Shown here one piece after another: positions 53,495-63,429 of a DNA stretch of 64,000 nucleotides. The stretch's first letter is position 1. Each line of letters begins with the position of its first letter. The notes beneath the pieces are model-generated. The model was given only the letters and a program-made list of their open reading frames with translations. It did not search any database and was not told the origin of the DNA. The translations under genes were made by a program, and so were the position numbers. The stretch is taken from NCBI GenBank assembly GCA_944470555.2, contig OX104128.1, forward strand, positions 1,426,001 through 1,490,000, given 5' to 3'. The stretch comes from Heterobilharzia americana. Taxonomy: Eukaryota > Platyhelminthes > Trematoda > Strigeidida > Schistosomatidae.

Positions 53495-54418
53495 ACCGTG
53501 AGGAGCAAGAAGATGGGCATACGCCGGCTGGACCGATGAAAAAAGCCTAGGAGATTTGGATTTCGCCGATGATGATTTATGCCTAATACCGCACAAACTA
53601 AAAGGTACACAGGCGAAAACTAACAAGTTGACAGAAGAGACAGGGCAGCGAAAACGGGACTTCAAGTGAATGTAGAGAAGACGGAGGTGATGAAGAGACC
53701 CAATCAACAACAAGCACTAATCACAATCAACGGGAGAAACCTGAAGGAAGTGGTCTCTTTCACCTATCTAGACAAGGCAGCATCGGTTCAACTACAGGCA
53801 ACACACATGAGGATTTCAAAACCAGGATAGGAAAAGCAAGATAGACTTTCATTAATCTGAAATAATCAGTGTGGAGATCTACTCCACTCAGCGTAAATCG
53901 TGAACAACATCCGGATTTTCAACACCAATGTTAGTCAAGTCAGTGCTGCTATACGGTCGAGAAACGTGGAGCGTTATGAAAAGCACTTCCAACAAACTAC
54001 AGACACTCATCATATCAACAGCTGTCGCCTACGCTCACTCGATAAAGAAGATCACATGGCCAGAATAATGAGAATAAGCAACAAGGAACTCTGACTGGCT
54101 GGCTGGCTGGGAACGAACTAACCAATAACCTATCACCAAACAAATATGCAGTAGAAGATAGTGGAGATGGATTGTATTGGACATAGAGTGAGAAGGCCAA
54201 CTGGAGACATCACGCACCACGCCCTCGAGTGGAATCCAGATAGGAAACAATGAGTTGGGCATCCGAGGCAAGAGCGACATGGAGATCATGTGAAGAAATA
54301 TAAGGTTGAGGGGCAATCGTGGCGCCAGGTTGAAAAGATTGCAGAGAGCAGAGTGGAATGGAGAGGTGCTACTGAAGCCCTATTTTTCACTAGTAACCCA
54401 AGGGAAAAATAATAATAA
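53495..54418 (+). mobile_element. LINE-A fragment, RT catalytic box to tail
   Basis: Catalytic box DFADDDLCLIPHKL near 53,561-53,602, the only copy here with FADD intact. It continues through NKLTEETGQRKRDFK, the DEDVK-type block, the VEKRGAL/TSNKLQTLI block, a GGCT expansion at 54,095-54,110, the terminal block, 'TTTTTCACTAGTAACCC' and an (AAT)n tail at 54,409-54,420. Truncated 5' at about 53,495. Confidence 0.83.
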
Positions 54419-54424
54419 TACTGA

Positions 54425-54690
54425 AGGATGAGCACAAAAGCATCTCCAGCTTCATTGTTGAACATCTGGCTCCTCCAACTATCTCTTTCAAAGTTTGCTA
54501 CAAAGTTTGATCAAAGCGTTTCAAAGAGGGTTAGGATTAGACACTTATGTGCAACTGAAGCTTTAGCTATCACAACCTCAAACTTCAACTGTGCATTCGA
54601 AAGAAACAGGAACACATACACTCTTTACTATGGCCTTAATTAGGTAATCTACACCTCTGTTCACATTTTATTTTGTATTTTTTTCATGAT
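54425..54690. other. Unassigned intronic stretch
   Basis: No feature seen. Confidence 0.35.
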
Positions 54691-54692
54691 TT

Positions 54693-54910
54693 ATAATCTA
54701 AGATAGCCGTAGTTTGGTAGACTAGTATTTTATACTGGGTGATGATTGAAGGCCGGATTCGAACCAGCGACCACCGGACTACTGTCCCGATGCTCTACCA
54801 CCTCAACTACGAGGTCCAAATGCTGACCAGAGTTTTATTTCACTTCAATCACCAAGGCGGGTTTCGCCCGACTACCATGTGAATTCATGACGCGTTACTA
54901 CCACTTGATC
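54693..54910 (-). repeat. SINE-2 copy with truncated tRNA-like core
   Basis: 'TAAGATAGCCGTAGTTTGG' left motif and 'GGTGATGATTGAAGG', then a core (54,751-54,817, minus) whose 3' acceptor strand is lost at the junction. The right side 'TTTCACTTCAATCACCAAGG' is as at 42,070. Confidence 0.7.
54751..54817 (-). other. tRNA-like core of SINE-2, 3' truncated
   Basis: Minus strand: GGACCTC acceptor 5' strand, D arm GTTGAGGTGGTAGAGC, anticodon stem TCGGG/CCGG-like, T arm GGTTCGAATCC. No 3' acceptor strand, so not a tRNA gene. Confidence 0.6.
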
Positions 54911-54997
54911 GTATTCACACTGGCTGCTGCCTAGTCAGGGCTTTTCATCCCAATCCGAATCTAATTGAATTAGAGAGGGGGAGCATTATATTGATTA

Positions 54998-55068
54998 TCC
55001 TTTTGACTATCTGAGATAGAGGCCATGGTTTGGCAGATTAGTATCAGTACTGGATGATGATTGATGAA
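54998..55068 (+). repeat. SINE-2 left end fragment
   Basis: 'CTATCTGAGATAGAGGCCATGG', 'AGTATCAGTACTGGATGATG' match 5,062-5,110. Confidence 0.55.
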
Positions 55069-55069
55069 T

Positions 55070-55265
55070 GATGATGAATGTCTGTAGTTTGTTGGAAGTG
55101 CTTTTCATAACGCTCCACGTTTCTCGACCATATAGCAGCACTGACTTGACTAATATTGGTGTTGAAACTCCGGATGTTGTTCACGATCTATGCTGAGTGG
55201 AGTAGATCTCCACACTGATTATTTCAGATTAATGAAAGCCTATCTTGCTTTTCCAATCCCTCTTA
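55070..55265 (-). mobile_element. LINE-A internal fragment
   Basis: Minus strand: IGKARxAFI-type block (about 55,260-55,225), 'GTGAACAACATCCGGAG' (about 55,185), 'GAGAAACGTGGAGCGTTATG' and TSNKLQT. No 3' end or tail. Confidence 0.72.
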
Positions 55266-55402
55266 AACCTGTAAATTAAAAATAAGTCGTAGAAAGGTCA
55301 ATTATCTTAGCTGTGACGTCTTTTTGTTTCTCACTGATAAAACCGACATTTATGTTTAATTCAGTTACAAACAAAGATAAAAAAAAAATTCAAATGAATT
55401 AC

Positions 55403-55883
55403 CGAACATATCCATCAGAACAACCGGCAATAACCAGTAAATCATCATTCATTTGATATTCTTGTTGAACAGTTTGAATACATGCCATTGACATAACACG
55501 TAGATCACTTGATACAATGACTTTTGTACACTGAGAATTTGTCTTATCATTACAGTTATTGTCTTTATCTGCATCATCATCATCATCATCATCATCATCG
55601 GAGTTATTATCAACTACATAGCATTCATTGTGTCGAATTTTTTTCGAACCAAAGAAACCGACAGAGAATGCACCTATTCGATTTGTTGTCCCTGTCGCTT
55701 CATTTAATGATGACAATAAACGCCATAGACATATCTGACCACGACCACCAGCGCTGATGATATAGCGTCTAGAAATTACTGGATAAGTTGAATTATTATC
55801 ATCAGCGTAGATCAAAGGCATAGTTATGCACCGAATACTTGATATATGACCACGATGGTGTAAAGGATGATGAAATATTGGTT
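55403..55883 (-). CDS. WDR6: WDR6-like WD40 protein, internal exon
   Basis: 481-nt exon. It follows the acceptor TCTTGTATAG and ends at donor TTCG|GTAATT, phases 1 in and 2 out. It begins EPIFHHPLHHRGHISSIRC, with an Arg-Gly-His that fits the GH start of a WD40 blade. RRYIISAGGRGQICLWRLLS closes the blade with a typical xxxWRL end. DDLLVIAGCSDGYVR at the exon end begins the next strand and is completed by the last exon. An Asp run from a (CAT)n microsatellite (55,572-55,599) is probably a disordered loop insertion. Met at 55,821 is internal, since the frame stays open upstream to the acceptor. Confidence 0.78.
55572..55599 (-). repeat. Coding (GAT)n microsatellite
   Basis: About nine ATC/GAT units encode a poly-Asp run within the WDR6-like exon. 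Confidence 0.9.
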
Positions 55884-55939
55884 CTATACAAGATGGAAAG
55901 ATGATAATAAGAGATTAATGAAATGATATTCATTGTAAA

Positions 55940-56255
55940 TGTTATTGCTTGTATTATTGTCCTGTTGTTGAGTGGACCGAACTGCTCGGTCTCTATATAT
56001 TGGCATATGAGCTCCTACGCGAATACCCCGATATTGCCTGTGTTTCAATTACAGATTAATCATGGATAGTGACTAGCAGTGGAATCCAGAAGGCATGTTT
56101 CTTCCTGTTTGAGACTTGTCAGCTGGAAGTACCTGTCTTCCAGTAGGCGATGTAATTCCTAGTAAGACTTGAACTATCACTTCGAACACCAGAGCCTTAT
56201 TTACTAGATCACCAAGCCACGATAGCCACTTCTTGTAAGATGCTTTGGCGTTTAT
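55940..56255 (-). repeat. SINE-3 copy
   Basis: Inverted 3' half ('TTGCTTGTATTATTGTCCTG', 'CCCCGATATTGCCTGTG', 'GGATAGTGACTAGCAG'), then the mutated B- and A-box region 'GTAAGACTTGAACTATC' and 'TTTACTAGATCACCAAGCCAC'. Confidence 0.72.
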
Positions 56256-56470
56256 AGCGATCGGTCCCAAGTTCACAGCCCAATGGAAACGATATCAGCC
56301 ACTGAGAGGAAGGTGCCTTTAGCTGATGAGCCCTAAATAGGACGAAACGCGAGTTACGTCCTATTAGTCACTTATAACAATAAACAGTCAAGTAATATCG
56401 ACGCATCCGCATAGAAGCTAATATGCCAACAGATGTCGATGAATTCGATCCATTATAATAACGAAAGGTC
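56256..56470 (+). repeat. SINE-3 copy, decayed, facing the previous one
   Basis: 'CGATCGGTCCCAAGTTCACAGCCC', 'CTGATGAGCCCTAAATAGGACG', 'CGACGCATCCGCATAGAAGC' and 'GATCCATTATAATAACG' follow the SINE-3 order on the plus strand. Confidence 0.65.
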
Positions 56471-56474
56471 AACA

Positions 56475-56925
56475 AATAACAATAAAAGAACATTCTTCAG
56501 AACATCATTTTCTTAAGGTTCCAATAGTTATACATTCATATTGTTCAATCAGACAATAAATACATGTTAATAACAGTGAGTTTCTATATTTTTGAAGGCA
56601 GCGTGCGATTAATGACTTCAAATGAATGGAATCGAAGTCGAAATTCACTCACTAACCACCTGCACATTCGTTCAGTAGGCGGTAATGAGCCACACTTATT
56701 GTGTGAGGGGTTAATGATAGTGATGCAAGAACACAGATACGAAGGAAGGAATTTTTATTGTCAACAATTGGGACGGTAGTCGTCAAATATGGTACACCTT
56801 GTAAAATGTGCTTCGTTTCCTCTTCTGCTTCTCTCTTGATTTACTCTTCATACATTCTTATCAGCAATACCCTACGATTTCTGCCACTCTCTCAATATAT
56901 ACTACTTATATCCATTCTTATCAGC
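56475..56925. other. Unassigned intronic stretch
   Basis: No gene or family recognised. Confidence 0.35.
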
Positions 56926-56929
56926 GACG

Positions 56930-57015
56930 CCCACCACAACAGTACCCACCTGGCTTGAACCCGTGACCCATTGGTTGAAAATCATCTCCCTAACTCAATG
57001 AGGTAGATACTTCAA
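56930..57015 (-). repeat. SINE-5-like remnant
   Basis: 'GGCTTGAACCCGTGACCC' (56,951-56,968) is an inverted B box, with 'CCCTAACTCAATGAGG' as the inverted A-box region. Confidence 0.5.
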
Positions 57016-57423
57016 ATTTCATTACTTGCTATAACATTAGCATGATATTCTCTTTTAGCTTATCCTGTTCAATAGTACTCCTTTTTTTTCGTCGTAATGT
57101 CTAACCACCTTTGCTAAAGGTGATGTTAACTTGTCTATGGTTCATCAATATAACTCAACAATGACGATGAGTGTAGACAAGTAGAATAGATTTCATCAGC
57201 TGATTTTACCAGTACCCTTTATGAAATAACTAGAAGGGGGGGGAATAGCTTTAGATACTAGAAATGAATGTAAACTAAATTACACATCGTATAAGCACTG
57301 TATAACATAAGTATGTGAAATATTAACTTTTGGCAACAACAAAAAATCTTAATAAGTAACCAGTTATTCTGAGATTGGGAAGTTGGTGAGGAGGAAAGGG
57401 GACAAAAGAACAAATTACTGTAC

Positions 57424-57540
57424 CTTTTGTGTATTTATCTTCATTTTCAACCACTGGTAGTGTTATCATCCAACTGGATAGCATTGTATCCTCTCCACCA
57501 GCTAAGCAGTACAATTTATTCTCTTTATTATTTGAATTCT
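57424..57540 (-). CDS. WDR6: WDR6-like WD40 protein, exon (first one visible)
   Basis: 117-nt exon between acceptor TTTGTTATTTTAG (ending 57,541) and donor AAAAG|GTACAG. It encodes NSNNKENKLYCLAGGEDTML and SSWMITLPVVENEDKYTK, a WD40 blade end (LAGGEDTxLSSWMI). Phases are 1 in and 1 out, matching the next exon. The Met at 57,568 lies in the intron and is not a start. Upstream exons would lie at higher coordinates, where I could not find any up to 64,000, so the gene is partial here. Confidence 0.72.
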
Positions 57541-57654
57541 CTAAAATAACAAAAGTATAATTACACACATATTAAGTGACAACTTTGAACTTTTTTCTAG
57601 ATATCACAGCAGGTAGTTTAGAATTTTAATAATGAACACATAAAAGTGATGTCA

Positions 57655-57860
57655 AATGGTTGACGGCGATTGATAAGGATTGCTTCACCCAGGTTCCCTA
57701 CTTGTTGGCATTCGTAATTAGTGTGTACCAGCAACCTCAAGGGGATTGATTTCACCTGTGGGATTCGAACCTACATCACCTAGTCCTCCAATCAATGACG
57801 TTAACAGGAAGTTATTCAGGCCGCAACTAACCTCCTCTAGGACTGAATTAGGTACATTAA
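57655..57860 (-). repeat. SINE-4 copy
   Basis: 'CTGTGGGATTCGAACCTACATC' (57,749-57,770) is the inverted B box. 'CAGCAACCTCAAGGGGATTG' is the family block. Confidence 0.68.
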
Positions 57861-58044
57861 CTTATCACTGAAGAGCAATCAATCTCATGTTGTCTAGTCC
57901 TAAATGGTGACCGAATTGTACCGATCATATCCGTAATCGATGTTAAGTGATCGGAGACAAGCTGTAGACCCTCCTGTTTGACCTAGGTCACATACCTCCC
58001 GGCATTCATCAACAAGACAAATTGATTAACAATAACACAACTTA

Positions 58045-58280
58045 ATGTTATTGTTTGTATTATACCGTTGTTGATTGGACCGAAGTGATCAGTCTCTGTT
58101 GGCATGTGGGCTCCTGTGAGGATGCCTCGATATACCTGTGCTAGCCACTATCCATCTTTACTATAACTAGAACACAGGTATACCGAGGCATTCGCACAGG
58201 AGCCCATATTGCCAACAGAGACCGACCACTTCGGTTCAATCAACGACGGTACAAGCAATAACATTAAAACTATACCCGTC
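58045..58280. repeat. SINE-3 3' halves as an inverted pair
   Basis: 58,045-58,142 (minus) and about 58,168-58,268 (plus) are reverse complements: 'GCCTCGATATACCTGTG' opposite 'CACAGGTATACCGAGGC', and the 'GTTGATTGGACCGAAGTG' block opposite 'CACTTCGGTTCAATCAAC'. Confidence 0.8.
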
Positions 58281-58289
58281 GCACAAAGA

Positions 58290-58480
58290 GTGACTACCGT
58301 GGCTCGGTGGTGTAGTGGGTAAAGCTCTCGCGTTTGAAGCGATCGCCCCGAGTCCGAATCCCGATGGGAACAACACCACTCACTGGGAGGCAGATACATC
58401 CAGCTGATGAATCCTAAATAGAACGAAATGAGCATCCTGGATTCAACTGCTAGCCACTATCCATCTTTACTAATAACACA
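58290..58480 (+). repeat. SINE-3 5' half with pol III boxes
   Basis: A box 'TCGGTGGTGTAGTGGGTAAAG' (58,304-58,324) and B box 'GAGTCCGAATCCCG' (58,350-58,363), then 'GGCAGATACATCCAGCTG'. Its A box is close to a functional tRNA sequence. Confidence 0.78.
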
Positions 58481-58671
58481 ACTTATTTATAATCTACTCA
58501 ATATTCATTACCGGCATAAAACATTTTTCCGATCCTTTTCATACTTAGTTAACTTGCCAAAACTAATTATTCCCACATTGTTATACCTCGGTCGATGCTT
58601 GACTCTGTGTTATTCATGAGTTCGGACCCAAATTAAAAATACTGGAGAATACTTGTAGCTCAGTTGGATGG

Positions 58672-59160
58672 TCTCGGTTGTATTGTGTTCTCTCAGTTGG
58701 GTTGTTTAGTCGTGAAGCTTTCATTGTCTTTCTTCTAGACTACATCATCATCAGCACTAACTTCAGTATGAAGTGAGCTGTCAGTATTTCTCCATGAGTG
58801 AGTGATTTAGTGGCTTGCCTTGACGAAGTGGTCTATGATTGGTTGTTTCCTCTGACTGTTGTGTCATTGACTGAATAGATTTCCCTGTCGGCTTTCCCTC
58901 TGCTTGACCTCTGACCTTTCCGTCATTTATCACTTTTCTCATTGGTTGATAAGTTGGGTCTATGTCTATACATCTATTAATTGCTGACTAACCTGAATGC
59001 CAAGTCTAGAACCTTGGAAAGCTACTAAATCACTCACTAACGGAGAGATATTGACAGCTCACTTCATACTGAAGTTAATCCCGCTGATGATGTCGTCTAG
59101 CAAGACGATGAAAGTTTCATGAATAAACAAACCAGCTCAGAGAACACAATACAACCAAGA
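58672..59160. mobile_element. PLE 3'-to-5' junctions in inverted arrangement
   Basis: 58,676-59,003 (minus orientation) carries the same block as 30,634-31,004, including the RRKTMKASRLNNP-type coding start. 59,017-59,160 repeats part of it in plus orientation. A second copy of the palindrome at 30.6-31.4 kb, with a shortened right arm. Confidence 0.75.
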
Positions 59161-59194
59161 AGACCCAAATTCATTATAGCCTACTTGGAAATGA

Positions 59195-60150
59195 TAAAAA
59201 AATGATTTTTAGCTCAGATTGTATGATTTCGGCTGTGTTGAGTTCACTCAAATGAGAGGTTTAATCGTAAAGCTTTGATTGTTTTTTCTAAAAAACACAA
59301 TCAGCACTAACGAAGTGGTGTGAGATTTCTCGTTTTTCTTGGTTACTGATTCATGAACTATATATGTTTTACTATTAGGCCTTTCCACGTCTGACCTCTG
59401 ACTTTATAGTCATTGACCACTCTTCTTATCGGTTAATAGATTGAGATTATCTCTACACAACTATGGATTACCGAATGATCTGAATGCCAAGCCTAGAGGA
59501 ATACTCTGATATTCTATCTGTTTTATCTGTCCACGATTTCTACATTTTCAACATAGAATTCATGTCCATAGTTATCTAAATGTATTGATATGAGCGACAA
59601 AATGTTGTGACGTTTAGTGGTCAACTGATACTCAGGTAAGTGAAGAAGAAGACGTAGGCCACTTTTTATCATATAGTACTGATCCAAATTGTTATTCTGA
59701 AAATCGTATTTGGTTTGCCTTCACTGGCTACTGAGTCCTTTGGTCTGAGAAATAAGACTTGAAGGATATTTGCTGATTTATGAGCCATATCAATTCCAAA
59801 TGATCTCAGTAGCCTTGTCGTGATCTCTAATATATTCTTTATGTACGATAGGTTGATTTATTTGCACCTTTTTGTAGATAACTTTGTAGTTGATGATAAA
59901 CTGTGTAGGTATTTCCTGAGGAAGTTACGTCAGTAATTGTTATTCTATAGGGCAAACATCAAGTAATTTACTTCCTTTCCTCTTGCGAAATTGTTATTCA
60001 GCATTAAATTCTTGCTCTTTTAAATATGGTCTGCACGCGAGTAGTTTTGTGCGTTGTTGCTACTGTAATTCAGAACTTCGTCAGCGCGCGCTGTCTTCCT
60101 CCAACTTCCAACTTTCTGAGATTGGATCTACTGACTGAAACATTCAGAAA
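59195..60150 (-). mobile_element. PLE 3' region and GIY-YIG remnant
   Basis: 'ACTGACTGAAACATTCAGAAATG' at its far end (about 60,129-60,151) matches the PLE FLDVLVS block at 27,486. Endonuclease remnants lie near 59,700-59,640 and the ISIHLDNYGHEF-type tail at about 59,595-59,560. The 3' end (59,520-59,210) resembles the palindrome arms. LINE-A follows at 60,152. Confidence 0.65.
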
Positions 60151-60151
60151 T

Positions 60152-61055
60152 GGAGAGAAGAGGGGCATACGCTGTTTGATCCATGAAAAGACCCCAGAAG
60201 ATTTGGATTTCGTCGATAATGATTTATGTCTAATGTCTTATGTCGCACAAACTCGAAAATCTATAGGCGAAAACTAACAAGTTAGCAGAAGAGAAAGGAT
60301 AGAGAAGACGGGACTTCCATCAGGTGAACGCAGAGAAGACATAGGTGATGAAGATACCCAATCAACATCAATAACAAGCACCAATCACTATCAATGGGAG
60401 AAACCTAAACGAATTGGTCTCTTTCACCTACCCTACCTACCATCTACCTAGGCAACATCCTTTCAACTACAGGCGGTGGCGGCACAGATGAGGACGTCAA
60501 AGCCAGGATCAGAAGAGCAAGACAGGCTTTCATTAATCTGAAATCAGGGTGGAGATCTACTGCACTCACCATAAAGAAGGAGATCAGGATTTTCAAAACT
60601 AATTCAGTCAAGTAAGTCAGTGCTTCTACATGGTTTGGGAACTTGGAGTGTCACGAAAACCACTTCCAACAAACTACAGACATTCATCAACAGTTGCCTA
60701 CGCTGGCTCGATACTTAAGATCAGATAACCAGAATAATAAGGACAAGCAACAAGGAATTCTGGCTGGCTGGCAACGAATCAACCAAGAGCTCATCGCTCA
60801 ACAAATATGCAGAGAAAAGTGGAGATGGATTGGATCGGACATACACTGAGAAGACTATTCGGGAACACCACAAGCCAGGCCAGTCCCTCGAGTGAATGTC
60901 TAACGGTGACATGAAGGAGATCGTGTGAAGAAATGAAAGATTCCAGGCAGTGGTGGAGTCAGGTTCAAAAGACAGCAGAGAAGAGAGTGCAATAGAAACA
61001 TGCTACTGAATCTCTATGTTCCACTAGGGACTCACAGGACAAATAATAATGAATA
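60152..61055 (+). mobile_element. LINE-A fragment, RT catalytic box to tail
   Basis: Catalytic box DLDFVDNDLCLMS (60,203-60,241), altered from FADD. GGTDEDVKARIRRARQAFIN is read across 60,483-60,537. WRSTALTIKKEIRIF, GISTETRQPI- and KWRWIGSDIH-like pieces, the TTCCACTAGGGACTC signature (61,019-61,033) and an AATAATGAATAA tail follow. 5'-truncated at about 60,152, against PLE sequence. Confidence 0.82.
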
Positions 61056-61164
61056 AGAATATGTTGTTCGACTACTTATGCAGTTTGAATTTGATGACGT
61101 TGAAAATGTTTTAGATCAAATTGCGAGTATTTACTTATTCACCCCTATTACTGATGATAAAGTA

Positions 61165-62245
61165 ATATGGGTATGTTAGAGCTTATGGTGAAATGTCATG
61201 TGAGTTGTGTACGCCTAGTGGTCTTCGTCAAGGACGCCTACATTCTCCATTCTTGTTTATTTTTCACAGACTTCCTAATGTAGGTCTCCCTCTCATCATC
61301 TGATTACACAGAGGTTGACCTAATCGCAAGAGAATTTTCGTTAGAATTAGAATATCCAGATGACAAGGTCCTGTCCGGTGAAGACGCTGACAAGATGCAG
61401 AGGTCTTCTGGATACCTTGAGTGACAATTTCAGAATGTTTAGGATGCATTCCTCACCACCCAAACGTAAATTGTTGCTCCAAGTCTGGTTTTCGACGGTA
61501 CCCTGGTTAACACTAGAGGCTGAAGTAGTTGAGTGCACTGAACACTTTGCTTACTTGAGAAGTTGGATCAGAACTGCCGGCTCAGCTGTCGACGAAATTT
61601 ATCCACAGATACAAAAGATTCCGTCGGCTAAAGCCAACATATGTCATCTGTCACACCCCTACCATATCCCTTTGTCCATTAAAGGTCGAGTGTACTGTGC
61701 TGCACTTCGCTTTCTTCGACCCTATGGCTGTGAAACGTCCCCATAAAAATAAAAAACATGAAAAGGTCTCAGGTGTTTGAACAACGTCTCCTATGCAGCA
61801 TAGGCAGTGTTCCCTAGTGTCATCAAGTAAGAAATGCAGAAGTCAGACAGACAATTTCAGGCAGTAGATGTGAGATACTTAATGCGGTTGTGAACTTTCA
61901 TCGACTGAGATGGCTGGTTGTGACATGTGTTACGTATGCCTAGTCACCATTTGCCCCGTCACATAATGTTGACCGAAGTAGGTTCAGGCTGGAAAAAGGC
62001 TCGAGGTGGTCAGACTAAAACATGCCACCAATATATGAAGTGTTTGATTGTTAATTTGAGCCATGTAAGGCGACGCTGACTAGCCGGTTGGAGTCCGCGG
62101 GACAAGAGGGACCAGTGGTTGGAGACTCTAGGTGATCACATGGCTCAGAACCGTTGTGAGTATACACATATTATCCTCATCTTAACTGCTATAAGATTTG
62201 GCAACTTGGATGGTCACGCAGTAATAAGTAGTCCTATGTTGATCT
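61165..62245 (+). mobile_element. LINE-B fragment, RT to 3' end, twin of 37,685-38,425
   Basis: Decayed YGEMSCELCTPSGLRQG motif (about 61,188-61,240), a YPDDKVLSGEDADKM-type catalytic region (61,350-61,400), then WFSTVPWLTLEAEVVECTEH, YLRSWIRTAGSAVDEI, and from 61,590 the stretch shared with the 38-kb copy (KGRVYCAALRFLRPYGCETS, stop, VRNAEVRQT-like). The 3' block ends near 62,245. Confidence 0.82.
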
Positions 62246-62246
62246 T

Positions 62247-62306
62247 CATGATGATGATGATGATGATGATGAGGAGGAGGAGGAGGAAGAGGAAGAGGAA
62301 GAGGAA
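62247..62306. repeat. Compound (ATG)n(GAG)n(GAGGAA)n microsatellite
   Basis: Tandem trinucleotides that grade from ATG to GAG/GAA, at the 3' end of LINE-B. This may mark where the element's short-repeat tail expanded. Confidence 0.85.
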
Positions 62307-62309
62307 TGA

Positions 62310-62555
62310 TAAAAAAAGTATTATCTATTTAGGAAACCAAATTTTCGGCTTGACTACAAGTAAAATGATGGTTTTCAGCTTGCTCTATTTACTGCTTCTG
62401 CAATTCTTCCAAACAGTGACGATACCTTCATCTATTTGTATGTTTTATGAATAAACTAGACATATGGTGAGCTCCATCAGAAAGTTGTGAGTTCCGAAAG
62501 CCTTGCATTGTTACTGGAGAAGGAAAGACATAGTAGCCATAGCCAGTTGTTGTTC
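62310..62555. other. Unassigned stretch
   Basis: No feature recognised. Confidence 0.35.
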
Positions 62556-62559
62556 AATT

Positions 62560-63055
62560 GATGTGTTCGACATAAAATGGCATATTTATTTTATCCTTGT
62601 CTATGTGAATGCCTTCATAATCCTTCCTAAAGGTTGTCGATGATTTGATGGGATGTTTTCAAGATTGCACAAGCTATTTTAGTTTTCCCCCAAAGGTTCT
62701 AGGAAAGATTGTAGGTTGGAGTCGCCAGTAGTGAGATTATTGGTCCGTAAAAAGATATCAGATTTACGCAGTATTGGTCTGTCATAAAAATCTAGGGAGA
62801 ACCGGTTTATTGGGTTTCATTTCAGAATCATTTTTTTGTTTACCCTAATTTGGCGAGTTTTTTGTTTAAAGTTTTGGTGATATGCTTGTCAAACTTTGAG
62901 ACATAATTAGCCTTAAGTGGTTGATATACTTTCACGTCTTTGAGTATATCTCCTTAGCCTTCTTGATATAGTCTTGCTTGACCACGATTAAAGTCATATG
63001 CATATCGATTAAACCATCCAGGTTCACACAATGAAACGTAACCAAGATCTCTTTT
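62560..63055 (-). mobile_element. PLE RT N-terminal fragment, further subfamily
   Basis: Minus strand: TLIVVKQDYIKKAKEIYS at about 62,990-62,937, like the ...VVMDKxDYxxKAxxLL motif of Penelope RT. INHLRLIMSQSLTSISPKL follows, then the PRFYGRPIL.K segment at about 62,800-62,765 (like PKFYGLPKIHK) and FGGKLK. Stops and frame changes throughout. More like other animal PLEs in the DYIKKA block than the local KSDYIDKM type. Confidence 0.58.
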
Positions 63056-63084
63056 TTCTTAAATTTTGCTATTCGTAATAAATC

Positions 63085-63425
63085 TTTACTAAGAGAGACA
63101 TGTTTTGAACGAAAGTAGAGACTTGTTCATTCTTTTGTACGTCCTGAACAGTACGAACACTGAAAATATTCTATGAAATTATTGATACTACTTAAAGTAG
63201 TTTAAATCGGGATTTAAATATTATTCGCGTTTGCAGTTTTTATCTTCATCACTTAAATGGCATAATTAGATCACAAAAACTGTATAAAATGTACTTGTAA
63301 TTATGAACCAGCCCAGTACCTAACATCTTTCCGGGTAACTAATGAAAAAACTGCGGAAATAAAAGGGTAATCCACTAAATTACCATAAGACTCAGTGGAA
63401 ATGCCATATTTAATACACATATTGA
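63085..63425. other. Unassigned stretch
   Basis: No feature recognised. Confidence 0.35.
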
Positions 63426-63429
63426 TACG

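Larger units (their letters stand above)
50294..55402 (-). other. Intron of the WDR6-like gene, 5.1 kb, filled with repeats
   Basis: Donor GTAATT at 55,402 (after ...TATGTTCG) and acceptor TTTTTTGCAG at 50,294, with matching phase 2 on both sides. It contains SINE-3, LINE-B, PLE, LINE-A and SINE-2 fragments listed separately. Confidence 0.75.
55884..57423 (-). other. Intron of the WDR6-like gene, 1.5 kb
   Basis: Donor AAAG|GTACAG at 57,423 and acceptor TTGTATAG ending at 55,884. Phase 1 on both sides. Contains SINE-3 and SINE-5 sequence. Confidence 0.75.

Noticed and set aside
55524..55757. Plus-strand frame with a poly-His run
   Set aside because: Antisense of the WDR6-like exon; the His run is the complement of the coding Asp run.
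62247..62306. Acidic or Met/Arg/Lys-rich coding repeat at 62,119-62,454
   Set aside because: It is a compound microsatellite after a LINE-B 3' end. Surrounding codons show no protein feature.
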